Part shown: in pieces, positions 1-9,580 of the stretch
Layout: the number at the start of each line of letters is the position of its first letter
Position numbering within the stretch: position 1 is the stretch's first letter
Assembly: GCF_032393985.1 (NCBI RefSeq)
Contig: NZ_CP135918.1
Location: forward strand, 6,511,724 to 6,575,723
Direction of reading: 5' to 3'
DNA: 64,000 nt
DNA from: Fischerella sp. JS2
GTDB lineage: Bacteria; Cyanobacteriota; Cyanobacteriia; Cyanobacteriales; Nostocaceae
Position numbers and translations under genes: made by a program
The notes under the pieces: generated by a model
The model's database searches: none
The model's input: the letters and a program-made list of their open reading frames with translations, nothing else
What the model was told of the DNA's origin: nothing

Positions 1-1
1 T

Positions 2-454
2 CATGCATTTCATTCCATACCTTTGGCACTAATTAGTATTTTGATTGCCCATTACTTTGGCTGGTGGCAAGTAGAAATTATTGGGATGAGTGCTTTGTTA
101 CATGCTTTGGGTGATTTGCCTGTTCATAATAAAGATGCCCACAGACACTTTTTTCCGTTCAGTAATTACCGATTTATTAGTCCTATCTCTTATTGGAATC
201 CCAAGTATCATGGCAGAGTGGTATCTTTGATGGAAAAATTATTAGTATTAGTAGCGACTTTTTATATATTTCCATTGCTGCAATCTTGGGTTGGAAAAGG
301 GTTATTAGTAGTAGTTAATTTAGTTTATTTATCTGGTTATTTATACGTAAATTTCTTTCGTAATGTTCTTTTGAGCAATAGAATTAGCGAATTTCCCTTG
401 GGTGACAAAGCCAGCAATATAGAATTGCTCTCACTGACTATGAAACAGCACTGA
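2..454 (+). CDS. Membrane protein, YdjM-like putative metal-dependent hydrolase, 5'-truncated by window edge
   Basis: The frame is open to the left edge, reading HAFHSIPLAL before the first possible start (TTG at 23), so the true start probably lies outside the window. Hydrophobic segments follow the edge and again lie in the C-terminal half (around LLVLVATFYIFPLL and LLVVVNLVYLSGYLYV). A His/Asp-rich stretch (HALGDLPVHNKDAHRHFFPF) lies between them. HxxxHS followed by a second His/Asp cluster in a small multi-pass protein resembles YdjM-type membrane hydrolases; that link is inferred from pattern only. No function can be assigned. The next gene starts about 240 bases downstream. Confidence 0.55.
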   Translation, partial: HAFHSIPLALISILIAHYFGWWQVEIIGMSALLHALGDLPVHNKDAHRHFFPFSNYRFISPISYWNPKYHGRVVSLMEKLLVLVATFYIFPLLQSWVGKGLLVVVNLVYLSGYLYVNFFRNVLLSNRISEFPLGDKASNIELLSLTMKQH

Positions 455-692
455 CTAACCTTTTACACCCATATCTTGGAAAAATCCACCTCATCCTCAA
501 GTATCATCTTTGTTTTGGAGTCTTCTGGCTATCGGCTTGTTGTGGTGGTTGGCTTGGTGGCGAACTCAAAGAAAATGATTGTCAGTTCCCTTTTTCTAGT
601 TCGAGTTTCACATCAGTGCCATATTTTTGAAACAAAAACTTCATAAAGAGTATCTAGATTGGATATAAGTTTAAAGATACTCTGTACAAAAA

Positions 693-1964
693 ATGTTACA
701 CGAACCACGCGATCGCAAAAATTTATCAAACAACATTTCCTGGAATTCATCTAGCGACAAACCCCATTCTATTGCACCTTGGCGCAGGGCAGCTATGAAT
801 TTATCGCTAGTGTTACTCGGTTCTGGAATGACTCTTGCTGGTGGCTACGTAGCTAATAACCATCAGCAGATGTCTAAGAATGCATCTAATTTAGCAGTAA
901 CTCCAGTTAATGCTGCTCCACCATTACCAACAACCACAGACCCCAACTTTGTCACAAATGTTGTTCAAAAAGTTGGCCCTGCGGTAGTGCGAATTGATTC
1001 TGCTAGAACTGTAAAAACTCAGTTACCAGATGAATTTGATGACCCCTTCTTCCGTCGCTTTTTTGGGGGGCAAATACCATCTTCACCACAACAGCGAGTA
1101 GAACGTGGTACTGGTTCTGGTTTTATCATTAGTGGTGATGGTCGCATCCTCACTAATGCTCACGTTGTTGATGGTGCGGATACAGTGAAAGTCACACTCA
1201 CAGATGGACGCAGCTTTGACGGTAAAGTGTTGGGTAAAGACGAGTTGACTGATGTAGCAGTTGTCAAGATTGCAGCTAATAACCTACCTACCTTGGCAAT
1301 GGGCAATTCTGATCAATTGCAACCAGGACAATTAGCGATCGCGATCGGTAATCCTTTGGGATTAGATAATACTGTTACCACAGGTATTATCAGCGCTACT
1401 GGACGCAATGGCAATTTGATTGGTGCTACTGATAAACGAGTTGACTATATTCAAACAGACGCAGCAATCAACCCTGGTAACTCTGGTGGCCCCTTATTAA
1501 ATGATCGTGGCCAAGTCATTGGCATGAATACAGCTATTATCCAGGGGGCGCAAGGAATCGGTTTTGCCATTCCCATCAACACAGCCCAACGCATCGCTGA
1601 TCAACTGATTACCACAGGTAAAGCTCAACATCCTTATTTGGGTATTCAAATGATCGGGTTGACGCCAGAGTTGAGAGATAATATTAACTCAGATCCCAAC
1701 AGCAATTTGAGTGTAAGTGAAGATAAGGGCGTATTAGTCGTGAAAGTTATGCCCAATTCACCGGCTGCAAGAGCAGGTATACGTGCTGGTGATGTGATTC
1801 AAAAACTCAATGGTAAAACTGTCACAGATGCTAGCAGTGTCCAAAAAGCAGTAGATAATAGCCAAATTGGTGGCAATTTACGTATAGAATTGCGTCGTCA
1901 AGGTCAAACCGTCAATTTAGCTGTACAACCAGGTGCATTTCCCACTGCTATGAATCAACAATAA
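693..1964 (+). CDS. HtrA/Deg-family serine protease (HhoA/HhoB/HtrA type)
   Basis: A 423-residue trypsin-like serine protease with one PDZ domain, the usual cyanobacterial Deg layout. Residues 31-50 form a membrane anchor or signal segment, placing the protease in the periplasm or lumen. The catalytic triad is visible: His157 (LTNAHVVDG), Asp187 (DELTDVAVVKI) and Ser264 (NPGNSGGPL). The PDZ domain covers about 310-412 and includes GVLVVKVMPNSPAARAGIRAGD. Known role of the family: degrading or refolding damaged envelope proteins under heat, light or oxidative stress. The gene is monocistronic, with a convergent kinase gene downstream. Which of the three cyanobacterial paralogues it is cannot be decided from sequence alone. 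Confidence 0.93.
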   Translation: MLHEPRDRKNLSNNISWNSSSDKPHSIAPWRRAAMNLSLVLLGSGMTLAGGYVANNHQQMSKNASNLAVTPVNAAPPLPTTTDPNFVTNVVQKVGPAVVRIDSARTVKTQLPDEFDDPFFRRFFGGQIPSSPQQRVERGTGSGFIISGDGRILTNAHVVDGADTVKVTLTDGRSFDGKVLGKDELTDVAVVKIAANNLPTLAMGNSDQLQPGQLAIAIGNPLGLDNTVTTGIISATGRNGNLIGATDKRVDYIQTDAAINPGNSGGPLLNDRGQVIGMNTAIIQGAQGIGFAIPINTAQRIADQLITTGKAQHPYLGIQMIGLTPELRDNINSDPNSNLSVSEDKGVLVVKVMPNSPAARAGIRAGDVIQKLNGKTVTDASSVQKAVDNSQIGGNLRIELRRQGQTVNLAVQPGAFPTAMNQQ

Positions 1965-2080
1965 GTTTTTGATGATTGGGTGTCTATAGGGTGAGCATTT
2001 GGATAATAATTTGTTGGTTTTGTAGAAAAGATAACTCACCAAATGCTGCACCCACAAATTAATCATTTTGAAAATCAACC

Positions 2081-2108
2081 ACAGATGCACACAGATGCAC
2101 ACAGATAG
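2081..2108. repeat. Short tandem repeat, 10-bp unit ACAGATGCAC
   Basis: Almost three copies of ACAGATGCAC lie between the convergent protease and kinase genes. The same CACAGAT/CATCTGTG theme recurs at about 33420-33570 and 36440-36500, as scattered intergenic repeats do in Nostocales. Confidence 0.7.
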
Positions 2109-2123
2109 TTTATGGGTGTGCAT

Positions 2124-3557
2124 TTATTTCCTAGAACAAATATTTCTTGTCCGACTCTTCCAAATCCACCCAGACTCAGGAGAACTAATCTCTATCCAAC
2201 CATTTTGTTCTTTGCCTGTAACTGTAACTTTGGTTCCAGCTTTGACAACTTTTCCTGTTCTCCTGCGTCCGGATGTAGAGCGTAAATTAGATGGGCTAAC
2301 AACTACAATACAACTATCTTTTTCTGGGGTTTGATTTTTATCGGTTGTTTGTTTAACTTGATTTTTTGCAACTACAGGTGCAGGCTGGGGTGGGCGACTT
2401 GTGGTGATTACACCGTAAGTAAGTAAGATCCCAGCACCAGTACCAAAAATTAATAATGGTAATTGACGACGTTTAATCTGGAAATTGCTGCGTGACGCAA
2501 ATGGATTGAGACGAGCAGTTTTTCCTAAATTCTGTGTTTGTGGTATTGTTGGTGGAATTGTGGGTGTTGATCCTGTGGATAAGCGAACTGTTGTGTTATC
2601 TGGGGGAACGTAACAAGGTTTTGCTAGTTCTTGGAGCGATCGCACCATTTTTGTAGCAGAAAGATAGCCTTGTTGCCAATAATCTTTTAATATCTGGTTG
2701 ACGACAGCGGCTACAACGCTTGGTGTGTTGGGACTGGTAATCGCAGCTACTGCTTGTCGTACATCAGTTGCTGAATGATAGCGGTATTTGTAATGTTGAC
2801 GCACCATCTTAGTTAAAACAGCTGCCAAGGCGTCACTAACTTGGGCATGATGCTGCCATATTATCTCCCCAGTTGCAGGCTCTTCACCTAACTGTTTGGG
2901 ATGTAAGCCTGTCAAAGCTTGAATAGCTATCATACCCAAAGCATAAATATCACTGTTAGGATACGGTCTACCTAGTGCTTGTTCACTTGGCATGTAGCCG
3001 GGTGTCCCAATCGGAATAGTCTCATTCTTTAGCTGATCTGGTGTCATCAGTGAATACATCTTCACTTGTTTCACTGCACCAAAGTCAACTAAAACCAACT
3101 TATTGTCAGAACTACGGCGAATTAAATTATGGGGTTTGAGATCCTGATGGATTACTTCATGACTGTGGACAAATTCTAGAATGGGTAAAACGTCTTGCAA
3201 TAGATAAATAACTTGGCTTTCACTACACTGTACACCCGGTTGCAATTCTATAGATAGCGGATTACCAGGGACAAATTCTTGCACCAGGTAAAATTCTTCG
3301 TCTTCTTCAAAGTAAGCTAGCAGTCGGGGAATTTGGTCATGATTACCCAGCTTTTCCAGGGTTTCAGCTTCTCTTTTAAATAAGCGTCTAGCTGTTTCCA
3401 AAAAATCTGGATCACTAGTTGCTGGTTGGAGGTGTTTGACTACACAGGAGGGATTTCCAGGACGACGAGTATCTTCGGCTATATAGGTATGACCGAATCC
3501 ACCTTGGCCTAGTATCTGAACCACCTGATAACGCCGATCTAGCAATTTGCCAATCAT
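2124..3557 (-). CDS. Serine/threonine protein kinase with C-terminal SH3-like domain
   Basis: A 477-residue protein with an N-terminal eukaryotic-type kinase domain (about 8-270): glycine loop GQGGFGHTY (18-26), Lys41 as the probable ATP-anchoring lysine, HQD catalytic loop with Asp139 (Gln replaces the usual Arg), and DFG at 158-160. A Pro/Thr-rich linker leads to one membrane helix at about 367-388 and a C-terminal SH3b-like domain (LRSTSGRRRTGKVVKAGTKV... ending GWIWKSR). The kinase therefore faces the cytoplasm and the SH3-like part the periplasm, perhaps binding peptidoglycan. The non-RD loop suggests it is not controlled by activation-loop phosphorylation in the classical way. Substrate unknown. 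Convergent with the HtrA gene. Confidence 0.9.
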   Translation of the reverse strand: MIGKLLDRRYQVVQILGQGGFGHTYIAEDTRRPGNPSCVVKHLQPATSDPDFLETARRLFKREAETLEKLGNHDQIPRLLAYFEEDEEFYLVQEFVPGNPLSIELQPGVQCSESQVIYLLQDVLPILEFVHSHEVIHQDLKPHNLIRRSSDNKLVLVDFGAVKQVKMYSLMTPDQLKNETIPIGTPGYMPSEQALGRPYPNSDIYALGMIAIQALTGLHPKQLGEEPATGEIIWQHHAQVSDALAAVLTKMVRQHYKYRYHSATDVRQAVAAITSPNTPSVVAAVVNQILKDYWQQGYLSATKMVRSLQELAKPCYVPPDNTTVRLSTGSTPTIPPTIPQTQNLGKTARLNPFASRSNFQIKRRQLPLLIFGTGAGILLTYGVITTSRPPQPAPVVAKNQVKQTTDKNQTPEKDSCIVVVSPSNLRSTSGRRRTGKVVKAGTKVTVTGKEQNGWIEISSPESGWIWKSRTRNICSRK

Positions 3558-4014
3558 GCTATGGCTAAACTGTTATGCAAAATTAACAACAATAGACTTT
3601 TCTAATCATGGGTAGTTTCTTCAGGATTGATTACAAAATTTATGTATACAGATCAAATATCTGAGTTTTGACTAAGCATCTACGGGTGTCTTCCCCTATA
3701 CCTAGCGCTAAGTGCCTTGACCGTCGCTTCGCTCTAATTAAAAATGAAAAATTAAAAAGGATACAAGAAAGAGAATTCATTTATGGAAAAGAAAGAAAAA
3801 TGTATTCCATCGAGTAGGCGCGAGAAATACGGCGTCCTTGTTTAACGCACCATTATTTATTTATGGGGATGTTAATTTTTAATTAAGCAAAGGAGTTGAC
3901 GTGGGAATGCGTGCGATCGCCCTATGAAATTTAGCCCATATTCTATGCAACAATTATATTTTGATTGGAATTACTTTCAAAACCAAAAGTGAATCGAGTT
4001 AATATTCCTCAATC
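3558..4014. other. Intergenic, no gene seen
   Basis: About 460 bases between the kinase start and the VanZ-like gene stop. It holds a HIP1-like site near 3913, a degenerate GTCGCTTCGCTC-type filler near 3721 and AT-rich sequence. No convincing open frame or RNA structure was found. The kinase promoter should lie in the right-hand part of 3558-3700. Confidence 0.6.
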
Positions 4015-5526
4015 TCAAACTACTTTTTTTACTAAAATCCTAGCCCGAGTTTTCAGCATTAAGGCTGTAGTTGCCGTAAAAAATATACCAATCAAAATAT
4101 TTCTCAAACTAATTTCCTTACTGTACGTACTGACCAAAAAAGCTTCCAGCATCAAAGAAGGTAATAATATACCTAAAAATATTAATAATCTATGAATGAC
4201 GCGATTGTTTTTTACTAAGAGAGAAAGAAGGGCGAGGTAAATACCTAAAGGAATAAAATTTAAGGAATAGTAAAATACCTTATGGGCTATGGGAATGAGA
4301 TCGAGCAAATTTAATGAATAATAATTTTGGAGATTGTCTACATATACCTGAATAATTGGACGAGAATAAGTAATTATCAGATGATGTGGTTGTTTGTCTA
4401 TAAAAATATTAGGAATGCTAAGTTGAACATCTCCACCGTTTTCTCCAGTAATTGGTGTTCTTAATCGCAAGTTTAAAGCTGTTCCCTGCTGTCCCAAAGT
4501 AAAATTACGACGCAGAGGATCATGAGAAATTGACACAATTCGCGCTGGACCAGTTTGATTGATGTCACTAGTAGCTACAGTTGTACTGATAGTAAACTCA
4601 GAAGTATTAGATATTCTTTTATTTAATTTTTTCACAGCGTCTGCTGTTTCTAGCCAGTTACTAGAACTCAATAAAGCTCCTTTGTTTTCCTGAGTATCTA
4701 CAGGCTGCCCACGCCACAATAATCTAGGTAAATTACCACTTTTATCTCGATAATAATATTTACTACCAGTATCTAATTTGTAAGCAGCTAACAGAGAATC
4801 TCTATAATTTTTGAAGTAATCTTTATCTGTAAATATCTGTGCGGCTTCAATAGCAGAAATGGCTTGATCAGTTATATATACTTTAGAGATATATCCTTGC
4901 CAAGGTCTATCTCCTGTTGCTTCATTGCCAATTATAAGTGGATAGTTGGAGTTCCAATTACTTAAATGTGTTGTACTTTGCCAAAATACTAAATTCAGAG
5001 ATGATAATAATATATAACCAAGGCAAAAGGCAGCTATTCTTTGATTCACCCGTCTACTGCTATTATTCTCAATCCTTGCCAAGATGTAAGCAAAGCTGCG
5101 AGAAAGAAGCCAATTAAAGCAAAGCCAACCAACAAAACCACCAATAGAATTATTAATAATATCTTCTGGAGTCGGTCTTCTCCCAGGCACAAATACTTGC
5201 AAGATTTCAACTATCGTCGATAAACTCGCACTTGCTAATATAACTATTAAAATTTCCAGTCCTAATTTTGCCCTGTATTTTTGCAAAAGACTAGTACAAA
5301 AAAACCCTAGAGGTAGAAACAATAAAATATTGTTGACTGTGTCTTGGAAAGAACTAGTATTACTAAAACTATTAACTATTTCTTCTAAAGAAAAAGAATC
5401 TGGAAATGAAAAATTATAAGGATAAAGTGTCGCTAACAGTACTACTAATACACTTATAGCAACAAGCCCGTAATCTTTAAACAGACCTAATAAATGAGCG
5501 TTACGAATAGTTTGACGTTTCTTCAT
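4015..5526 (-). CDS. VanZ-like membrane protein with LamG/concanavalin-like domain
   Basis: A 503-residue protein. The first 150 residues look like VanZ: membrane helices at about 20-37, 64-82, 90-108 and 128-142, with the signature NILLFLPLGFF and GRRPTPEDIINNSIGG. The middle (about 185-400) is a beta-rich LamG_3-like segment (FTISTTVATSD, HHLIITYSRPIIQVYVDN) expected outside the membrane. Helices return at about 415-500. VanZ relatives are linked to teicoplanin resistance and cell-surface polymers, but the function in cyanobacteria is unknown; the lectin-like insert suggests carbohydrate binding (inference). Translation starts at an ATG followed by a basic MKKR segment. It stands alone, with gene-poor DNA on both sides. 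Confidence 0.75.
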   Translation of the reverse strand: MKKRQTIRNAHLLGLFKDYGLVAISVLVVLLATLYPYNFSFPDSFSLEEIVNSFSNTSSFQDTVNNILLFLPLGFFCTSLLQKYRAKLGLEILIVILASASLSTIVEILQVFVPGRRPTPEDIINNSIGGFVGWLCFNWLLSRSFAYILARIENNSSRRVNQRIAAFCLGYILLSSLNLVFWQSTTHLSNWNSNYPLIIGNEATGDRPWQGYISKVYITDQAISAIEAAQIFTDKDYFKNYRDSLLAAYKLDTGSKYYYRDKSGNLPRLLWRGQPVDTQENKGALLSSSNWLETADAVKKLNKRISNTSEFTISTTVATSDINQTGPARIVSISHDPLRRNFTLGQQGTALNLRLRTPITGENGGDVQLSIPNIFIDKQPHHLIITYSRPIIQVYVDNLQNYYSLNLLDLIPIAHKVFYYSLNFIPLGIYLALLSLLVKNNRVIHRLLIFLGILLPSLMLEAFLVSTYSKEISLRNILIGIFFTATTALMLKTRARILVKKVV

Positions 5527-6239
5527 AGCGATTTATTTTACTTAATCATAATTCTGAAGATGGTCTAACTAAAGACGTAATTTTACTCATTTTTGTTCAT
5601 CTACTCAAAATTTGTCACTACATTTTAGTGATGCAGTAAGCTCCACATATGTATTTTTGATTTTTATTCTGGCGAAATCAGAGTTTAGTGAGTAGTTAAC
5701 GATGAAAGATACTATACTAGTTAAGCTTTCTCCATTGCTGTTTCCTGTGACACAGCTTTTAAACGCCTTGTCCTGCTTTTGCGGATGGGATGCACAAGTG
5801 CGATCGCAAATCAGTGAACATTATACAAGCTGGCTCCTAAAGCTTCGGCAATTACACCTTCACGGGTTGTTACTAAAACCTGACAACACCCACCACCGAC
5901 ATTAAATACTTGTGCATTCTTTCTAAGCATAAAGTGCTTACTACAAACTCTCCAAACTAGTTTGACATATCACCGCATCTATTATTTTCAAGGCAGTTAA
6001 TCATGAACATTGGTACACTAACCTTGCCATGAAAATTCTTACCTCTTCTGCCTTCTGCCCTCTACCTTATTTTTCAGCTAGTTGTCGGAATGGCTTAGAG
6101 AGTGCCATAAAGAATAAAGGTTTAACTCTGGCATATGCCCCGCGCCTCTTTTGAATTTGGTGGTCTACAATTACTGGGGATCTAAATCCCCCTTTAATTG
6201 GTTCCTTCTGTCCTCTGCCTTTCTTCTTGAATCACAACC
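5527..6239. other. Gene-poor stretch with a possible 39-codon minus-strand remnant
   Basis: About 700 bases without a clear gene. On the minus strand 5930-5811 there is an ATG-started 39-codon frame reading VFNVGGGCCQVLVTTREGV then IAEALGASLYNVH before a stop. Its glycine/cysteine-rich composition looks protein-like, so it may be the remnant of a gene, but I do not recognise it. The last 200 bases carry low-complexity CCTTCTGCCC-type filler up to the cyclase start. Confidence 0.35.
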
Positions 6240-7847
6240 ATGACTGAACTCAAACTGCGTTTACAACAGGGAAATACAGAAAGAACAGTAACAGTTAATC
6301 AAGATATCTTCACCATCGGGCGATTGCCAGAGTGTGATTTGTACTTGCCCTTTGGGGGGGTTTCCCGTTGGCACGCTCGTTTGATCAAAACAGCTGCTAA
6401 TGTGTGGACTATTGAGGACATGGGCAGCAAAAATGGTACACAATTGAACGATCGCCTTGTCAGTTCTCCCCAACAGGTACATCACGGTGACATTATTTGG
6501 CTAGGAGATGTGAGTGTGCTGGTACTGTTGGCGGAACCTGTAGAAACAGTTATGCCTAAACAGGTTGACACAGCCGAACACAGAACTATTTTTCACAACG
6601 TTAAACAATTGCAACAGCAATGGATACAAGCTGATAGTGACAATGGTGATATCAGCAATAAAGATAAGAGTATTGCTCGCCTGAAAGACTTAGTTGATAT
6701 AGCCAAAAATCTCTCGGCTGCGACTTCTATAGAAGAAATATTCTCTCAAGTTCAAGAAGTAGTCTTTCGTTACTTAAGTAGTATAGATCGTTTGGCATTA
6801 TTAATTGATGTCAGTGGTTGTGGCAAATTAGAAATATTAAGTTCTGCGACTAGAAGTACCTGTCAACACGAACATTTACCTAACGATGGCAGTTGGATCA
6901 GTCGTAGTATCTGTCAAAAAGTCTTTGAAGAAAAAGTTGCAATTCAAACTGCTGATGCCCAGCATGATGAGCGTTTTGCTGGCGAACACAGTATTTTAGT
7001 TAAAGACATTCGCAGCGCGATGGCTGTGCCTTTATGGGATGAAAATAAGGTGGTTGGTGTGCTTTATGCCGATGCTCATCTTTCTTCCTACCATTGGGCA
7101 AAAGAAGGTGAAGAAGAACTCAGCTTTTTTTCCGCTTTAGCAAATCTTGTCGCTTCCAGTGTCCAACGTTGGTTATTAGCAGAAAAACTCAAAAGTGAAG
7201 AAGTCATTCGTCATAGACTCGAACGCTATCACTCCCCAGCAGTTGTACAGCAGTTGATCGCAGTGGGAGCATTACCAGATGGACGCTTAGCCCCCCGAGA
7301 AAGTGAAATTAGCATTTTGTTTGCGGACATTGTTGGTTTTACTGCCATATCCGAACGGTTCACCGCTAGAGAAATTGCGGAATTGCTCAATAAATTATTT
7401 GAGGAGATGTTAAAAGAAGTGTTTGCCTACGGCGGCACTCTAGATAAATATATTGGCGATTGCATCATGGCATTTTTTGGCGCTCCCGAACCACAATCAG
7501 ATCATGCTGATCGCGCCGTGTCCGCAGCCCTAAAAATGCTCACGCGTCTGGAACATCTCAACACTAGTAAATTTTGGCAAGAACCACTGCAATTACGCAT
7601 TGCCATTAACAGTGGTAAGGCTGTGGTTGGCGATGTTGGCAGTTCTCAACGGGTAGATTACACTGCTCTGGGTGCGACTATAAATTTAGCTGCGCGTATG
7701 GAAGCAGTTTGTCCCCCCGGTGAATGTGTCGTCAGTGAAGCCACTTACACAATGCTTTCCCAACCTGCGTACTTCCATGAAATGGGAGATTATCGGTTTA
7801 AAGGCATCAATCGCTTAGTAAAAGTGTATCAGACGAAATTGCATTAA
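6240..7847 (+). CDS. Class III adenylate/guanylate cyclase with FHA and GAF domains
   Basis: A 535-residue three-domain signalling enzyme. FHA domain (about 5-97): Arg28 in TIGRLPECDL, Ser42 and His45 in VSRWHARL, Asn65 in SKNG, all phosphothreonine-binding positions. GAF domain at about 155-310 (VPLWDENKVVGVLYADAHL). Cyclase domain at 355-535: metal-binding Asp363 (FADIVGFT) and Asp407 (YIGDCIMAFFG), base-recognising Lys403 and Asp473 (RVDYTALG), transition-state Asn482 and Arg486. The Lys/Asp pair is the adenine-selective type, so cAMP is the likely product. Anabaena CyaD has, to my knowledge, this FHA-cyclase layout, but I do not assign the symbol. It could read phosphorylation by Ser/Thr kinases such as the one at 2124-3557 (inference). 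Confidence 0.9.
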   Translation: MTELKLRLQQGNTERTVTVNQDIFTIGRLPECDLYLPFGGVSRWHARLIKTAANVWTIEDMGSKNGTQLNDRLVSSPQQVHHGDIIWLGDVSVLVLLAEPVETVMPKQVDTAEHRTIFHNVKQLQQQWIQADSDNGDISNKDKSIARLKDLVDIAKNLSAATSIEEIFSQVQEVVFRYLSSIDRLALLIDVSGCGKLEILSSATRSTCQHEHLPNDGSWISRSICQKVFEEKVAIQTADAQHDERFAGEHSILVKDIRSAMAVPLWDENKVVGVLYADAHLSSYHWAKEGEEELSFFSALANLVASSVQRWLLAEKLKSEEVIRHRLERYHSPAVVQQLIAVGALPDGRLAPRESEISILFADIVGFTAISERFTAREIAELLNKLFEEMLKEVFAYGGTLDKYIGDCIMAFFGAPEPQSDHADRAVSAALKMLTRLEHLNTSKFWQEPLQLRIAINSGKAVVGDVGSSQRVDYTALGATINLAARMEAVCPPGECVVSEATYTMLSQPAYFHEMGDYRFKGINRLVKVYQTKLH

Positions 7848-7857
7848 TAGTTAGTGG

Positions 7858-7887
7858 GTAGAGACGCGAGGAACATCACGTCTGTAC
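7858..7887. repeat. 30-bp palindromic repeat (GTAGAGACGCG family)
   Basis: An imperfect palindrome starting GTAGAGACGCG and ending ACGTCTGTAC, preceded by TTAGTGG. The same 30-bp unit occurs at 21071, 34391, 34443, 43203 and 55155, always between genes. Confidence 0.8.
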
Positions 7888-8100
7888 TAACCAATTACCT
7901 AATACATAGAATTACTTAAGTACTTGTATTTTTTTATGCATTTAGATTGCGAAAAATTAACATTTGCCAACCAAGTCTTGCCGAAAAGTCTAAAATCTTT
8001 ATGGAAGCTAACAGTCAGAACACGGGTAAGCATTTAGAATAGACCTTTTGCAAAAGTGACTTTTGCACTTTCTGAAATTATTTTTTACGGGAGGTTGGCT

Positions 8101-9468
8101 ATGCCTATCGCCACCATTAACCCTGCGACAGGGGAATTGCTCAAAAACTTTGAACCGCATAGTGATGCTGAAATCGCCGCCAAACTAGATTTGGCTCAAC
8201 AAGCTTTTGAGCATTACCGCCAGACAAGTTTTTCGGAACGATCGCGCTGGCTTGACAAAGCTGCTGACATGCTTGAGCAAGAAAAAGCAGACTTGGGGAA
8301 GTTGATGACCCTAGAAATGGGCAAAACCTACAAAAGTGCGATCGCTGAAGTCGAAAAATGTGCTTGGGTTTGTCGATACTACGCCGAACACGCCGCCCAA
8401 TTCCTTGCTGATACTTACGTGGAAACCGATGCCACAAAAAGTTTTATAAAATACCAGCCATTAGGTATTATCCTCGCAGTCATGCCGTGGAATTTTCCCT
8501 TTTGGCAAGTATTCCGATTTGCAGCACCTGCACTGATGGCAGGAAATGTCGGTTTACTCAAACACGCTTCTAATGTGCCGCAGTGTGCTTTAGCAATTGA
8601 GGAAATCATTCACAAGGCTGGTTTTCCCGCAGGTGTATTTCAAACTTTGTTAATACCTGGTGCGAAAGTAGGGAATTTAATGAGTGATGAGCGCATCAAA
8701 GCTGCAACCTTAACAGGCAGTGAACCAGCTGGCATCTCACTTGCTGTTGCATCTGGTAAACAAATTAAGAAAACAGTTCTAGAATTGGGTGGCAGCGATC
8801 CATTTATTGTGTTAGAAAGTGCTGACTTGGAAGCAGCAGTTGCAGTTGCGACTACAGCAAGAATGCTCAATAACGGGCAATCTTGTATTGCTGCGAAACG
8901 CTTTATTATCCAAGAAGCGATCGCAGATCAATTTCAAAAGCTACTGCTAGAAAAATACCAAGCGCTGAAAGTAGGCGATCCTATGCAACCAGACACCGAT
9001 GTTGGGCCACTAGCCACACCTGATATTCTCCAAGACCTGGAGCAACAAGTGCAAACTTGTGTCCAAGCAGGGGCAAAAGTTCTGATTGGGGGACAGGCTT
9101 TGAGTGATCGTCCTGGTAACTTTTTTCCACCAACGATGATCACCGATCTTTCACCGGATAGTGCGATCGCCAAAGAAGAATTTTTTGGGCCGGTAGCTTT
9201 ACTATTCCGCGTACCTAATATTGATGAAGCAATTAAACTAGCAAACGCTACACCCTTTGGTTTGGGTGCAAGTGCTTGGACAACCAACTCCCAAGAACAA
9301 CAGCGTTTCATCAATGAAATTGAAGCAGGTGCCGTATTTATTAACGGCATGGTGAAATCCGATCCCCGTATACCATTTGGCGGTATTAAACGTTCTGGGT
9401 ATGGTAGGGAATTAGGTATCCAAGGTATACATGAGTTCGTCAACATTAAAACAGTGTGGGTTAAATAG
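8101..9468 (+). CDS. gabD: NAD(P)-dependent succinate-semialdehyde dehydrogenase
   Basis: A 455-residue aldehyde dehydrogenase. Catalytic Cys262 is in NNGQSCIAAKRF, general base Glu228 in VLELGGSDPF, and the cofactor-fold motif MPWNFPFWQ is at 128-136. The ATG at 8101 is preferred over an upstream GTG because GGGAGG lies just before it and MPIATINPATGE is a typical family N-terminus. The next gene on the strand is a ThDP-dependent decarboxylase. In Synechococcus PCC 7002 the same two families, next to each other, convert 2-oxoglutarate to succinate via succinic semialdehyde. That pairing supports this substrate over other aldehydes. Confidence 0.88.
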   Translation: MPIATINPATGELLKNFEPHSDAEIAAKLDLAQQAFEHYRQTSFSERSRWLDKAADMLEQEKADLGKLMTLEMGKTYKSAIAEVEKCAWVCRYYAEHAAQFLADTYVETDATKSFIKYQPLGIILAVMPWNFPFWQVFRFAAPALMAGNVGLLKHASNVPQCALAIEEIIHKAGFPAGVFQTLLIPGAKVGNLMSDERIKAATLTGSEPAGISLAVASGKQIKKTVLELGGSDPFIVLESADLEAAVAVATTARMLNNGQSCIAAKRFIIQEAIADQFQKLLLEKYQALKVGDPMQPDTDVGPLATPDILQDLEQQVQTCVQAGAKVLIGGQALSDRPGNFFPPTMITDLSPDSAIAKEEFFGPVALLFRVPNIDEAIKLANATPFGLGASAWTTNSQEQQRFINEIEAGAVFINGMVKSDPRIPFGGIKRSGYGRELGIQGIHEFVNIKTVWVK

Positions 9469-9475
9469 TTGGGAA

Positions 9476-9546
9476 TTATTAGTAGTTAGTAGTTAGTAGT
9501 TAGTAGTGTTTTCTTTACTACTATCCACTAACCACTAACCACTATC
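9476..9546. repeat. Heptamer repeat TTAGTAG with inverted counterpart
   Basis: About four copies of TTAGTAG are followed by reverse-complement CACTAAC units, so the transcript between the dehydrogenase and decarboxylase genes could form a hairpin. Similar heptamers lie near 20970, 43185 and 55130. Confidence 0.75.
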
Positions 9547-9580
9547 TACTCCTAAATCTTTTCGCTAGTGAGGAAGTTCA

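Noticed and set aside
471-578. Short hydrophobic plus-strand frame (SLLAIGLLWWLAWWR)
   Set aside because: It looks like a membrane helix, but no ATG, GTG or TTG start precedes it; possibly a scrap.
5702-5905. 67-codon plus-strand frame
   Set aside because: Low complexity, no family resemblance and no convincing ribosome-binding site; the opposite strand looks more protein-like.
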